Source: Muribaculum sp. (lineage in GTDB: Bacteria; Bacillota; Clostridia; Lachnospirales; Lachnospiraceae). Taken from it: a stretch of DNA of 44,245 nucleotides. A program made the translations under genes and the position numbers. Under the pieces are notes generated by a model that saw nothing but the letters and a program-made list of their open reading frames with translations, had not been told where the DNA came from and made no database searches. Positions within the stretch are counted from its first letter, which is position 1; every line of letters starts with the position of its first letter. The DNA lies in assembly GCA_023663735.1 (NCBI GenBank), contig JAMPGV010000018.1, positions 1 to 44,245 of the forward strand, written 5' to 3'. Positions 16,184-24,362 of this stretch are shown piece by piece.

Positions 16184-16321
16184 TCATATCAAAACACTAA
16201 GCGATTGCGAAACTGCATTTTTCGGAATCCGAATTGTGCAGATTGTATATTCATAAGCAGACCCTAGCGAACCGCCGGTACACAACGTAACTTCGTTACG
16301 ACTGATGCCGTATTTTGGCAT
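16184..16321 (-). other. 45-codon open frame in csoR leader, doubtful
   Basis: An ATG-started frame beginning MPKYGISRNEVTLCTGG covers most of the left half of the hairpin-rich element and ends before csoR. It has no ribosome site and every stretch is also part of an inverted repeat. It is more likely a by-product of a structured repeat element than a gene. Confidence 0.2.
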
Positions 16322-16476
16322 CTTGAGGTGAGATTTAGCACTTCTTGGCGAAGCACCCTATGGTGCAAGCCTTAGAAGCGCTTCTCACCTTGACCGCTTG
16401 CGGTGAGGGTGGGACATCTGCGTTGAATGTGCAATTAGCACAATGACCCTCTACGAAATGTAGCGTTTCGCAATCG
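16201..16476. repeat. hairpin-rich element with terminal inverted repeats
   Basis: About 276 bases bounded by CGATTGCGAAAC at the left (16202-16213) and GTTTCGCAATCG at the right (16465-16476). Inside are many short perfect hairpins: CGTAAC/GTTACG around 16285, GCACC/GGTGC at 16352-16365, ACCGC/GCGGT at 16392-16403, AGAAGCGCTTCT near 16375, GTGC/GCAC at 16429-16441, and a longer pairing of GAGGTGAGA with TCTCACCTT. It looks like a mobile structured repeat (MITE-like) or a structured RNA in the csoR leader. The identity is not established. Confidence 0.6.
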
Positions 16477-16487
16477 TCTATGTCAAA

Positions 16488-16504
16488 ATACCCCGCAGGG
16501 GTAT
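16488..16504. promoter_or_regulatory. CsoR-type operator 1
   Basis: ATACCCCGCAGGGGTAT is a perfect 7-bp inverted repeat around GCA. G/C-tract dyads of this form are the known binding sites of CsoR repressors. It sits about 10 bases downstream of the predicted transcription start. Confidence 0.8.
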
Positions 16505-16520
16505 ATCTGCATCCCACTAC

Positions 16521-16549
16521 AGAATATACCCCCGCAGGGTATTTGTCAA
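16521..16549 (-). promoter_or_regulatory. csoR-copA promoter with CsoR operator 2 in spacer
   Basis: TTGACA (16544-16549) and TATTCT (16521-16526) are 17 bases apart on the minus strand. The spacer is occupied by a second dyad, ATACCC-CCGCA-GGGTAT (16526-16542). The -35 overlaps the last codons of the GH43 gene. A transcript from here would have a leader of about 350 bases before csoR. Confidence 0.75.
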
Positions 16550-18105
16550 GACTCTTTGCGCTCAAACACAAAATAATCTGCCGCCACGCTGCCGCCGGTT
16601 CCGCCTGTCTCATGGATGGCGAACAGTCCCGCCTTGACGCCCACCCAGCGTCCCGGCGTCGCCTCCACCGTCTCTCCCACAGGCTTTAAGTGCGCTTCAT
16701 CGGCTCCCGCCTCAAAAGACACATACTTTTCATCCCGCACCCGCATCCGCAGACAGATCGCGCCTCCGGCTTCCGGCTCCTGCAGCGCGCACAGCCTCGT
16801 CCGCACCTCATTATCCTTGGTCCAGTCCCCGGTGCGCTGCCAAAGCTCGTATCCGTCGTTTTGCCGCACCACCGCAAGTCCCGTGTAATGCCCGCACTGT
16901 GACACCATGCCGGCCGCGTCTCCCTCCGCCATCCCATCCAGATGCAGACAGGTTGTAATCTGAAAATCCGGAGCGGGCCACTTCTGAATCAGCAGATTGG
17001 GGACGTCGCAGAGCTGCAGGGAGGGATCCGTGGCCTGAGCGTTGAGCCGAAGCTGTCCGTCCTGCAGCGCATACCACTCCTCCCGATAATTGGCGTTCCA
17101 CTGCCATTGTAATCCCAGTTTTTCTCCCTCAAAGAAATCGCTGTCCTCCGGCGCATCGATGGGGTATTCGCCGCCCACGTCCGGCTTCTTCCAGCGCAGT
17201 ACCGGCTCGCCGCATCCGTCCACGTCGTTCGTGCCGATGATCGGCCAGTCATCCTCCCAGCGCATGGGCTGGAGATGGATAATCCGTCCCGCGTTGCCCA
17301 CATCCTGAAAATGCAGGAACCAGTTCTCGCCGCTTGGCGTATCCACCCACGCGCCCTGATGCGGTCCGTTTACGGGCGAACCACCCTGCCGCAGAACGAT
17401 CCTCTCCTCATAAGGCCCGTAGATATTTTGGGAGCGCAGCACGGTCTGCCAGCCGGGCTTTACGCCGCCCGCGGGCGCAAAAATATAATAGTAGCCGTTG
17501 CGCTTATAGAGCTTGGGTCCCTCGATGGTAGGCTGGGTGGCGTGGCCGTCATAGATAAAGCGGCCGTCGTCGAGTACGTCGGAACAATCCGGTTGAATGG
17601 GCGACAGATACAGGAAACTTTTAAATCCGATGCGGCTTCTGGCAAAAGCGGTCACCATATAGGCCTTCCCGTCGTCGTCCCAGAACGGACAGGGGTCGAT
17701 CCACCCGGTCACCTGCCGCACAAAAGCCGGTTCGCTCCACCGCCCCCAAGGATCCGTGGTCTTGCACATCATAATCCCCTCGTCGGGGAATGGAATAAAC
17801 GCATAATACACTCCGTCGTGAAACCGGATGGCGGGCGCCCATGTGCCGCATCCGTGAATCGGCTTCTCATAGCGCGCAAAAGGGAGTTTGTCGATAATAT
17901 AGTTGATGACTTTCCAGTTTACCAAATCCTTCGAGTGCAGGAGCGGCACCGCCGGGGTGTTGCAGAAACTGGAGGCAATCATAAAATAATCCTCTCCCAC
18001 ACGGATGGCGTCCGGGTCGGAATAATCCGTGTAGAGAATCGGATTGGTATAGGTGCCGTCCCCTTGATCTGCAATCCACATTTTCTGAATCTTTGACTTG
18101 TCCAT
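16546..18105 (-). CDS. GH43-family glycoside hydrolase
   Basis: This 519-residue intracellular enzyme has no signal peptide. A five-bladed GH43 propeller covers about residues 18-320, with catalytic base Asp30 in YSDPDAI, pKa-modulating Asp137 in GWIDPCPFW and general acid Glu195 in PTIEGPKL. A C-terminal beta-sandwich follows. GH43 enzymes of this two-domain form remove arabinofuranosyl or xylosyl units from plant oligosaccharides. ATG 18105 is chosen over 18117 because GAGG lies six bases before it and the earlier ATG is part of that site. It is divergent from an AraC-type regulator. Its last codons overlap the copper-operon promoter. Exact sugar specificity is not readable. Confidence 0.9.
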   Translation of the reverse strand: MDKSKIQKMWIADQGDGTYTNPILYTDYSDPDAIRVGEDYFMIASSFCNTPAVPLLHSKDLVNWKVINYIIDKLPFARYEKPIHGCGTWAPAIRFHDGVYYAFIPFPDEGIMMCKTTDPWGRWSEPAFVRQVTGWIDPCPFWDDDGKAYMVTAFARSRIGFKSFLYLSPIQPDCSDVLDDGRFIYDGHATQPTIEGPKLYKRNGYYYIFAPAGGVKPGWQTVLRSQNIYGPYEERIVLRQGGSPVNGPHQGAWVDTPSGENWFLHFQDVGNAGRIIHLQPMRWEDDWPIIGTNDVDGCGEPVLRWKKPDVGGEYPIDAPEDSDFFEGEKLGLQWQWNANYREEWYALQDGQLRLNAQATDPSLQLCDVPNLLIQKWPAPDFQITTCLHLDGMAEGDAAGMVSQCGHYTGLAVVRQNDGYELWQRTGDWTKDNEVRTRLCALQEPEAGGAICLRMRVRDEKYVSFEAGADEAHLKPVGETVEATPGRWVGVKAGLFAIHETGGTGGSVAADYFVFERKES

Positions 18106-18139
18106 CGCATACCTCATTTCTGCGCCGTACTTTTTCTAT

Positions 18140-18177
18140 ATTTTGACCGATTTTGACATTTTGACCGATTTTGACCG
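18140..18177. repeat. 10-bp tandem repeat in GH43 leader
   Basis: Units ATTTTGACCG, ATTTTGAC, ATTTTGACCG and ATTTTGACCG lie end to end in the 5' leader of the GH43 gene. An adjacent hairpin at 18182-18220 pairs GGAAGCC with GGCTTCC. Confidence 0.8.
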
Positions 18178-18181
18178 TTTC

Positions 18182-18220
18182 GGGAAGCCGGATCCCTCGG
18201 CGCACGGTTCCGGGCTTCCT
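18182..18220 (-). promoter_or_regulatory. hairpin in GH43 mRNA leader
   Basis: GGAAGCC at 18183-18189 pairs with GGCTTCC at 18213-18219, with further partial pairing inside. It falls just after the predicted transcription start. No T-run follows, so it is not a simple terminator; it may stabilise the transcript or be a site for regulation. Confidence 0.4.
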
Positions 18221-18230
18221 TATCAAATTC

Positions 18231-18239
18231 AGTATAGCA
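18231..18239 (-). promoter_or_regulatory. extended -10 promoter of GH43 gene
   Basis: The minus strand reads TGC TATACT, an extended -10 element, without a clear -35. The 13 bases AACCTGCTATNCT around it recur before the OmpR-family gene at 25999-26011, suggesting a shared promoter type. Confidence 0.45.
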
Positions 18240-18398
18240 GGTTCTCCTTTCCTTTTCGTGCCATATCTTCATAGATTTATGCCATTTTTTGCACTTTCTA
18301 TTGCTTTTTGATCTCTGTAAAGTTATGATATAAAGAGATTTTTGTAAATTTGCTAATGTCATTTTTTGCATCGTGATTCGTCTTGGGGAGAATACCGC

Positions 18399-19244
18399 AT
18401 GAGCTTTTTTTACCAGAACCATCAGGAACGTCTGCGGCTCTACAGCTCGCGGAACAATACCTTCGCCACGCATCTGCACCGGCAGGCGGAGTTGATCGTG
18501 GCGCTGGAAGGCCGCCTTAGCGTTGCCGTGGGGCAAAATTCCTGTGTCCTGACGCCCGGGCGGGGACTCTTGGTCTTCCCCAACTGTCTGCACAGCCTGT
18601 GTACGGAGGAAGGATCCGAAAGCCGCATCCTGTTATGTATTTTTGAACCGGATTTCTGCCCGCAGTACCGGAGCTTCCTGCAGGGCGCGCCGCCCGATGA
18701 GAACTCTTTCGACCTGCGCCTGCTCTCCTTCCACAGCCGTCTGGCCGTGGAAAGACTTGTGACCCTCGCGGATTCCATCGACCGGAGGGAGGCCGTCTCC
18801 GTCTATGACGGCGGACTGGCCGGAGCCTATCTGTCGCTGCTCCTCACGGATCTGTTGGTCTCCGCCTGCGCGCCCATCCGCCCGGGAAACGCCTCGGGCG
18901 AAGGAAATCCCGAGCTGGAACAGCGCATTTTGATCTATCTGGACAGCCACTTTGCCGAAGCGCTCTCCTTGGAGTTTCTGGCCAAAGAATTCGGCGTCAG
19001 CAGGTTCCGGCTGTCGCGCCTCTTCTCCCGGAAGCTCCATACTTCCTTTCCCGACTATGTAAACTCCAGAAGACTGGAGTATGCCCGCTATCTGCTCTCC
19101 GCCACGGAAACCTCCGTCACCGATATCGCGCTGGAATCCGGTTTCGGCAGTTCCCGCAGCTTTTTCCGGGAATTTAGGAAAGCTTTTCATATGACTCCGA
19201 ATGCCTTCCGCAGGCAATATACAAAATCGTCTCGCCCACTTTGA
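18399..19244 (+). CDS. AraC-family transcriptional regulator
   Basis: This regulator has 281 residues. The N-terminal half is a cupin-like sugar-sensing domain (HLHRQAELIVALEGRLSVAV, then PGRGLLVFPNCLHSL). The C-terminal two helix-turn-helix motifs include LSLEFLAKEFGVSRFRLSRL and VTDIALESGFGSSRSFFREF, the AraC hallmark. ATG 18399 has GGAG eight bases upstream; the longer frame starts at a TTG. It is divergent from the GH43 gene, which is the expected target for activation by a pentose-containing sugar. Its last 71 bases overlap the end of the convergent EIIA-like gene. Confidence 0.9.
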   Translation: MSFFYQNHQERLRLYSSRNNTFATHLHRQAELIVALEGRLSVAVGQNSCVLTPGRGLLVFPNCLHSLCTEEGSESRILLCIFEPDFCPQYRSFLQGAPPDENSFDLRLLSFHSRLAVERLVTLADSIDRREAVSVYDGGLAGAYLSLLLTDLLVSACAPIRPGNASGEGNPELEQRILIYLDSHFAEALSLEFLAKEFGVSRFRLSRLFSRKLHTSFPDYVNSRRLEYARYLLSATETSVTDIALESGFGSSRSFFREFRKAFHMTPNAFRRQYTKSSRPL

Positions 19245-20088
19245 CACGGCCTTGCCCCATCACCGTCACGCCGCCCAGATCTCCCTCGTTTTCTATGCTG
19301 AGAATGACCTCGGGGGAAGCTCCCTCCCCCCGGATTCCGGCGGGATCGTATTCCAAGAGCAGCGTTCCCTTGCGGACATATTCATGTTCCATCACGCGGC
19401 AATGGTAAAATCCGCTGCACATCTCGTCCGCCCCGCTCCCCGCCTGCAGCAGGAGATCCGCTCCAAATTCCGTGTGCAGCAGCATGGCTCTGCCCATGGG
19501 ATATAAACGCTGGATCCTGCCGGACGCGGGCGCGTATACTTTTCCCTGATCCGGCAACAGCCGCAGCTTCTGTCTGCCGTCCTCCACAAAGATTCCCATC
19601 TGCCCTGCCACGGGACTGCCAATCTCCCTTCCCAGTGAGACGGTCTTGACCTGTCTGCGCCTGTCCGACCTCCTGCCTCTGCGGACGCGCCTTCCGGCGT
19701 CGGCGCGTCCGTCGGACAAGTCCGCGCGCAGGACGCCCGATTCGGCATATGCGCGCACCCATACGGCGGATTCCGCCGGTCTTGGCATTCCGTATGACAT
19801 TTCATATGCCGTCCCCACCATCCCATACGCCATCCCGCGCGGTTCTGTCAATTGACCCACACGGGGGAACGCATCCGCCACAGGCTGCGGTGTTCCGCTG
19901 TCCACTCGTGGGGGGCTATAGGGCGAATCCTTTGTCTGCGGCCCGACCGGCTGTTCCGACGGCGCGGCATACTCCTCCCCGCTGCCCGCTTCCGCCGCCT
20001 CCGCAAGCTGCCACTGAATGCTTCGCCCTGCCCAGAATCCGGCCATCGCCGCCAGAATTGCAACGGCCGCCAACACAAACATATCCAT
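19174..20088 (-). CDS. membrane-anchored degenerate PTS EIIA-like protein
   Basis: The protein has 304 residues: one N-terminal membrane helix (about 3-21), a long Pro/Gly/Arg-rich linker, then a domain at about 155-292 that follows the glucose-type EIIA fold (SPVAGQMGIFVEDG, YAPASGRIQRLYPMGRAML, DLLLQAGS, YVRKGTLLLEYD). In active EIIA both HAIGI and LIHIG supply histidines. Here the matching positions are Arg200 and Gln215, so phosphotransfer is not possible by the usual route. It may bind sugars or proteins, or act like a cell-wall-associated biotinyl/EIIA-like fold. ATG 20088 has GGGAGGAG seven bases upstream. It overlaps the AraC gene tail-to-tail. Function unknown. Confidence 0.7.
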   Translation of the reverse strand: MDMFVLAAVAILAAMAGFWAGRSIQWQLAEAAEAGSGEEYAAPSEQPVGPQTKDSPYSPPRVDSGTPQPVADAFPRVGQLTEPRGMAYGMVGTAYEMSYGMPRPAESAVWVRAYAESGVLRADLSDGRADAGRRVRRGRRSDRRRQVKTVSLGREIGSPVAGQMGIFVEDGRQKLRLLPDQGKVYAPASGRIQRLYPMGRAMLLHTEFGADLLLQAGSGADEMCSGFYHCRVMEHEYVRKGTLLLEYDPAGIRGEGASPEVILSIENEGDLGGVTVMGQGRVKVGETILYIACGRHSESYEKLS

Positions 20089-20226
20089 CAATGTACTCCT
20101 CCCGCATTTTATTCTACTTCGATGTCATTTTACCCTATTTTTTGCAGTTTTCCGACAGTTTTTTGCCTATCTGGCACCGCATTTGTCTTCCGAAAATAAT
20201 TTTTGCAAAAGTATGTGAAAATATAC

Positions 20227-20255
20227 TTGACATTAGCGCAAAAGTGGGCTATACT
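20227..20255 (+). promoter_or_regulatory. cold-shock gene promoter
   Basis: TTGACA (20227-20232), 17 bases, then TATACT (20250-20255). This is the strongest consensus promoter seen in the window. It gives a leader of about 170 bases before the csp start. Confidence 0.8.
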
Positions 20256-20286
20256 GTCAAAGTATTCTAAATGAAAGTCATTGAAC

Positions 20287-20363
20287 TCACATATTTTTGT
20301 AAGTCATTGTTGCTGTCTTATTATGCTTGCTTTCATGAAATAATGGTTTACAAAAATATGTGA
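20287..20363 (+). promoter_or_regulatory. long stem-loop in cold-shock mRNA leader
   Basis: TCACATATTTTTGTAA (20287-20302) is the exact reverse complement of TTACAAAAATATGTGA (20348-20363), a 16-bp perfect stem with a 45-base loop. It lies wholly in the 5' leader. Cold-shock mRNAs are known to use leader structure as a temperature switch; that this stem acts so is inference. Confidence 0.65.
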
Positions 20364-20432
20364 TTTTATTGTCCTATAATTTAGAATCGCCAATACTGAA
20401 ACAGGCATTGCCCCAAAAGAAGGAGGTACCTC

Positions 20433-20648
20433 ATGAATAACGGTACAGTAAAATGGTTCAACGCTCAGAAGGGCTACGGTTTCATCACCAACGATGCAAC
20501 CGGCGAGGAGGTTTTCGTACACTTCTCCGCAATCAATGCTGAGGGATTTAAGTCCCTTGAGGAAGGTCAGAAGGTTACTTTTGATACCGAGAGCGATCCT
20601 CAGAACAGCAGCAAAGTTCGCGCTACCAACGTATCTGTTGTAGCTTAA
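20433..20648 (+). CDS. csp: cold-shock protein (CspA family)
   Basis: This is a 71-residue single cold-shock domain, an RNA/ssDNA-binding beta-barrel. RNP1 is KGYGFITN and RNP2 is VFVHFSAI, both intact. It acts in the cytoplasm as an RNA chaperone that prevents mRNA secondary structure. The ribosome site is a perfect AAGGAGG. A long leader with a 16-bp stem and a strong promoter precede it, typical of abundant, temperature-regulated genes. A hairpin with T-run follows, separating it from mntP. The codon choice is that of a highly expressed gene. Confidence 0.96.
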   Translation: MNNGTVKWFNAQKGYGFITNDATGEEVFVHFSAINAEGFKSLEEGQKVTFDTESDPQNSSKVRATNVSVVA

Positions 20649-20676
20649 TTGCAAACGCAAGACGAACATAAAGAAT

Positions 20677-20729
20677 CGGCTTTTGCAGCGACCCGGATAC
20701 ATCCAGATCCTGCAGAGGCCGTTTTTCTT
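20677..20729 (+). terminator. terminator between csp and mntP
   Basis: CGGCTTTTGCAG (20677-20688) pairs with CTGCAGAGGCCG (20710-20721) over 12 bp with two G-U pairs, and an inner GGAT/ATCC stem. TTTTTCTTT follows. It most simply ends the csp transcript. It lies only 17 bases before mntP, so partial read-through or attenuation is possible. No known manganese-riboswitch core is seen. Confidence 0.7.
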
Positions 20730-20745
20730 TCAAGAGGAGAAACTG

Positions 20746-21306
20746 ATGAGTCTGTTGAGCTTATTTCTAATCGCCGTGGGACTATCCATGGACGCTTTTG
20801 CCGTCTCCGTCTGCAAGGGGCTGGCAATGCGCAAAATTACTCTGAAAAAATCCTGCATCGTAGGACTTTGGTTTGGCGCTTTTCAGGCGCTCATGCCCGC
20901 TCTGGGCTTCCTTCTGGGAACCCAGTTCGAGCGCTATATCACATCCGTAGACCACTGGATCGCTTTTGTTTTGTTGGGGATCATCGGCGCCTCCATGATC
21001 AAAGAAGCGCTCTCCAAAGACGAAACGCACGCCAATGATTCCTTGGATCCCAAAACCATGTTCCTGCTGGCGGTGGCCACCAGCATTGACGCACTGGCAG
21101 TCGGCGTCACATTTGCCTTTTTGCAGGTAAGGATCCTCCCCGCCGTGGCTTTGATCGGCACAACGACCTTCCTGCTCTCCGCCGTGGGCGTGAAGGTCGG
21201 AAATGTTTTCGGCGCAAAATACAAGAGCCGCGCGGAACTGGCCGGCGGCGTCTTGCTCATCTGTATGGGAATCAAAATTCTGTTAGAACATCTCGGGATT
21301 CTTTAA
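20746..21306 (+). CDS. mntP: manganese efflux pump MntP
   Basis: This 186-residue integral membrane protein of the MntP (formerly DUF204) family has six predicted helices in two repeats. Each repeat has a conserved acidic helix ([20 protein letters not shown] and [19 protein letters not shown]) with the D-A-AVS/AVG motif. MntP exports Mn2+. ATG 20746 is preceded by AGAGGAG; the longer frame has no site. It is not preceded by a recognisable yybP-ykoY riboswitch. The csp terminator sits just before it, so it needs its own promoter or read-through. It is convergent with the chemoreceptor gene, ten bases away. Confidence 0.95.
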   Translation: MSLLSLFLIAVGLSMDAFAVSVCKGLAMRKITLKKSCIVGLWFGAFQALMPALGFLLGTQFERYITSVDHWIAFVLLGIIGASMIKEALSKDETHANDSLDPKTMFLLAVATSIDALAVGVTFAFLQVRILPAVALIGTTTFLLSAVGVKVGNVFGAKYKSRAELAGGVLLICMGIKILLEHLGIL

Positions 21307-21316
21307 CGGGCGGAAA

Positions 21317-23017
21317 TCACTGGAATTTAAACCGTTTCACGCTGATCTCCAGAGCTTCCGCTATTCCTTTGAGTTTCACGGCATTTCCTGCAATCGTCTC
21401 CATGGTCTCCATGGCCTGCACGGTGGAAGCGCTGGTCTCCTCCGTAGCCGCCGCATTCTCCTCGGATACTGCGGACAGATTCTGGATGACGTCCACCACA
21501 TTCTCTTTCGCCTGATCAATCTGCTGGATATTGGCGGCGATATCGTTGATTCTCTCGATTAACGCATTAATATTGGAAATCACGTCATGTACGATCTGAG
21601 CAGTCCGCTGCATCTCCGCTTCCTGTCTGTCCACGATGGTCTTGACCGCGTCCGTCTTCTCCACAGTCTCCTCGGAGCGCAGTTCCAACTCTTGAATAAT
21701 CGCGTTGATATCCGTTGCGGATTCCGTCGTCTGTTCCGCAAGTTTCTTGATATTCTCGGCAACTACCGCAAAACCTCTTCCGGCCTCTCCGGCTCTCGCC
21801 GCCTCAATGGACGCGTTGAGTGAGAGCAGATTCGTCTCGCTGGCCAGCTCCGTGATCAATTCCACCACCTCGGAAATTCTCTTGGCGGAAACATTGGCTT
21901 CCTGTGTCTTGGCGTAAACGACGTTGATATTGTCCACCATGACCTGCTGCCCCGCCACCAGCTCGTTCAGAATCCGGTTGGCGTCCTGCCCCTGCTGCCT
22001 CATATTGTCCGCGTCCTTGGACAGCTCTTTGGTACTGCCGTAAGTGGTTTCGATCATATTGCCGATATCGATCACGTTCTCCGTGGCACGCTGCGTCTCG
22101 TCGGCCTGCATACTGGCTCCCGACGCCATCTCCGCCACGGCTTTCTCAATCTCATGCACATTGGACATGGTATCCTCTGCCGCCTCGCTCAGCCTCTCCG
22201 CCTCGCCGTACAAATCCGTCCCCTGCTTCTGCAGTCCGCCCAACACTTCTGCCAGACCGCCCCGCAAGCCGATGACCGCATGAAGGATGTCGCCGACCTC
22301 GTCCTTGCGGCGGGCATATTTCTCTTCCTTCCGCGCATCCAGCGTAGTGAAATCCAACTCGGCCAGCCTGCCCACAGAATCCACCGCAAACTGCAGGGAG
22401 GCAAGCAGAATCCTGACCACCACGAAGACTACCGCAACGGCAGTCAGCCCGAAACAGATATTAAAGGCATTGGCTGTTGCGACAATCGAAGTAAACGGCG
22501 CCATCACATCGCTCTCGTCCACGGTGATCACCAGAATGAACGTCTGCGCTTCGTCCACAAAATAAGCCGCATATTTCCGAACGCCCTTGTAATCATACTC
22601 CACCACTTCCAGATCGTGGCGCACCCCTGCCTGCAGATCCTGCACCACATCCGATACCACGGCGTTTTCCACTTTCTCGCCGATTTTTTCCGCGGTAGGA
22701 TGATAGAGCATGATTCCGTCGGCGGCAACCACATAAGCGTAAGAAGAATCCATACCGATAATCTGCGCATCCTGCAGCGTCTCCGCCAGAACATCCGTCT
22801 GCAGAGCCGTATCCGCACCTTCGACAGCGATCAGATCCTCGACCATGCTTCCGTAGGACTCCGCCAGATCATAAATATAATTGTGTGCAAGTTCACTGTA
22901 ATTCCCCTTGGCAGACCGGACAAGAAAAATCGTCAGCGTAACGGACAGCAGCGCACAGATCACAACCGTCATGACCACCAGCTTGAACTTCAAGGAACGG
23001 AAAAAATTGCTCTTCAT
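21317..23017 (-). CDS. methyl-accepting chemotaxis protein
   Basis: This 566-residue chemoreceptor has a first membrane helix at about 11-30 and an extracytoplasmic Cache-type sensor at roughly 31-185 ([40 protein letters not shown]). A second helix lies near 185-210, then a HAMP-like segment and a long coiled-coil signalling domain. The signalling tip [20 protein letters not shown] and [18 protein letters not shown] is highly conserved. It would send sensory input to CheA, so the organism is probably motile or recently so. No che or fli genes are nearby. GGAAGGA precedes the ATG. It lies 45 bases after the GH105 gene, so it may be cotranscribed with it. Confidence 0.93.
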   Translation of the reverse strand: MKSNFFRSLKFKLVVMTVVICALLSVTLTIFLVRSAKGNYSELAHNYIYDLAESYGSMVEDLIAVEGADTALQTDVLAETLQDAQIIGMDSSYAYVVAADGIMLYHPTAEKIGEKVENAVVSDVVQDLQAGVRHDLEVVEYDYKGVRKYAAYFVDEAQTFILVITVDESDVMAPFTSIVATANAFNICFGLTAVAVVFVVVRILLASLQFAVDSVGRLAELDFTTLDARKEEKYARRKDEVGDILHAVIGLRGGLAEVLGGLQKQGTDLYGEAERLSEAAEDTMSNVHEIEKAVAEMASGASMQADETQRATENVIDIGNMIETTYGSTKELSKDADNMRQQGQDANRILNELVAGQQVMVDNINVVYAKTQEANVSAKRISEVVELITELASETNLLSLNASIEAARAGEAGRGFAVVAENIKKLAEQTTESATDINAIIQELELRSEETVEKTDAVKTIVDRQEAEMQRTAQIVHDVISNINALIERINDIAANIQQIDQAKENVVDVIQNLSAVSEENAAATEETSASTVQAMETMETIAGNAVKLKGIAEALEISVKRFKFQ

Positions 23018-23062
23018 ATCATCTGTCCTTCCCTATTAAATTTGTGACACCGCAAATCATAA

Positions 23063-24205
23063 TCAGTCTGCCAGTCTGCGCATCTCCGTATAGGCCAGAA
23101 GCAGGGGGCCTACGCCCTTCGCATCGTCCTCGACGATCGGCTCCGACATATAATATTCAAAAGTACCGTTCCTGCGCGGATTCTTCTCCGGCCCGAGACC
23201 TGCCACCAGACAGATGCCGCCCAGACTCAAATGCCCGTCCTTCTCCTTCAGATAACGGTCGCAGATTCCATGAAACGCTTTCAATCCGTATTCTCTGTAA
23301 CGCTCTGGCAGAAATCCCAGCCGCACGCCTTTTAACAGGGAATAGGCCATGATTGCGCTGCCGCTGGTCTCCAGATAATTCGGCTCCTCGCCGCCGCGAG
23401 CCGGCAGCTGGTACCACATGCCGCTCTCGTCCTGAAACTTCAGCATGGAATCGATCAGATCCACAAACACTTGCTTCAGATTGTCGTACTCGGCTTTCCA
23501 TTCCTCACCCGGCTCGCATTTGTTCAAGGTATCCAGAAGAGCCATGGAATACCAGCCCAGCGCCCTCAGCCAGAAGTTCTGGGAGCATCCCGTCTCCTTG
23601 TCGCACCAGAAAATGGATTTGGAAGCGTCATAGCCGTGGTAATACAGGCCGGTCTTGTCATCGCGGATGTACTTCACCACATTGGCAAACTGCCGGAAGA
23701 TATCCTGATAATTCTTTTTATTGTTAAACTTGGTCTCATATTCCATATAGAAAGGCTGTCCCATATACATACCGTCCAGCCATACCTGATTGGGGTAAAT
23801 CTTCTTGTGCCAGAAATTCCCCTCCTCCGTGCGGGGCTGGTTCTGCACTTGACTGTAGATGAGGTCGATGGCTTTCCGGTACTTCTCCTTGCCATTGATC
23901 TCATACAGGGAGAACAGCGTCTTGCCCGCATTGACATTGTCGATATTATATTCCTCCACGGAGTAACCGTTGATAGACCCGTCTTCCTGCACCCGGTGGT
24001 CGATAAAAGCATCGGCGAACTCATAATATTTCTTCTCCCCGGTGGCATTGTAGATCTCTAAGAGCGCTAAAATCATGCATCCGTCAATATAATTCCACCC
24101 GGAAACCTTCCCGTCCCTCGCTTTCTCAATGTTCCATGCGGGAACATCCAAGGTACTCTTCTCAATCAACTCATCAATATACTTCTCAAAAATTGGCATT
24201 TGCAT
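23063..24205 (-). CDS. GH105 unsaturated glucuronyl/rhamnogalacturonyl hydrolase
   Basis: This 380-residue cytoplasmic (alpha/alpha)6-barrel enzyme is close in length to YteR. The catalytic acid matches Asp144 in VWLDGMYMGQP, and the Trp/His-rich barrel motifs (WNYIDGCM, GNFWHKKIYPNQVW, WLRALGWYSMALLD) are those of the family. GH105 enzymes hydrolyse the unsaturated uronic acid left by polysaccharide lyases, completing pectin or glycosaminoglycan breakdown. GGAGGG lies seven bases before ATG 24205. It has its own strong promoter and no lyase or transporter in the window, so oligosaccharides must be imported by a distant system. A chemoreceptor follows and may steer the cell to the substrate. 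Confidence 0.92.
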   Translation of the reverse strand: MQMPIFEKYIDELIEKSTLDVPAWNIEKARDGKVSGWNYIDGCMILALLEIYNATGEKKYYEFADAFIDHRVQEDGSINGYSVEEYNIDNVNAGKTLFSLYEINGKEKYRKAIDLIYSQVQNQPRTEEGNFWHKKIYPNQVWLDGMYMGQPFYMEYETKFNNKKNYQDIFRQFANVVKYIRDDKTGLYYHGYDASKSIFWCDKETGCSQNFWLRALGWYSMALLDTLNKCEPGEEWKAEYDNLKQVFVDLIDSMLKFQDESGMWYQLPARGGEEPNYLETSGSAIMAYSLLKGVRLGFLPERYREYGLKAFHGICDRYLKEKDGHLSLGGICLVAGLGPEKNPRRNGTFEYYMSEPIVEDDAKGVGPLLLAYTEMRRLAD

Positions 24206-24257
24206 GTAGACACCCTCCGTTACTTATGTGAATTATGTAAATATAGACTTATCTTTA

Positions 24258-24286
24258 ATTTTACACAACTTTCCTCTTGAAGTCAA
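24258..24286 (-). promoter_or_regulatory. promoter of GH105 gene
   Basis: Minus-strand TTGACT (24281-24286), a 17-base spacer and TAAAAT (24258-24263), about 50 bases before the start codon. Confidence 0.7.
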
Positions 24287-24362
24287 CGAGAGAATATCCC
24301 CTATTCCTAAAATATTACAAAATTGTGACAGCTTTGCCGACATTTTCTGTACATTTCAGGAA

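Noticed and set aside
16335-16613. 92-codon Cys-rich frame (ends HCANC...CTIGCFAKKC) upstream of csoR, at first taken for a copper-binding peptide
   Set aside because: Its start lies inside the GH43 gene and upstream of the predicted csoR promoter, it has no ribosome site, and its sequence is built from the hairpins of the structured element.
20649-20745. manganese (yybP-ykoY) riboswitch before mntP
   Set aside because: Only a simple terminator hairpin is visible; the conserved riboswitch core was not found.
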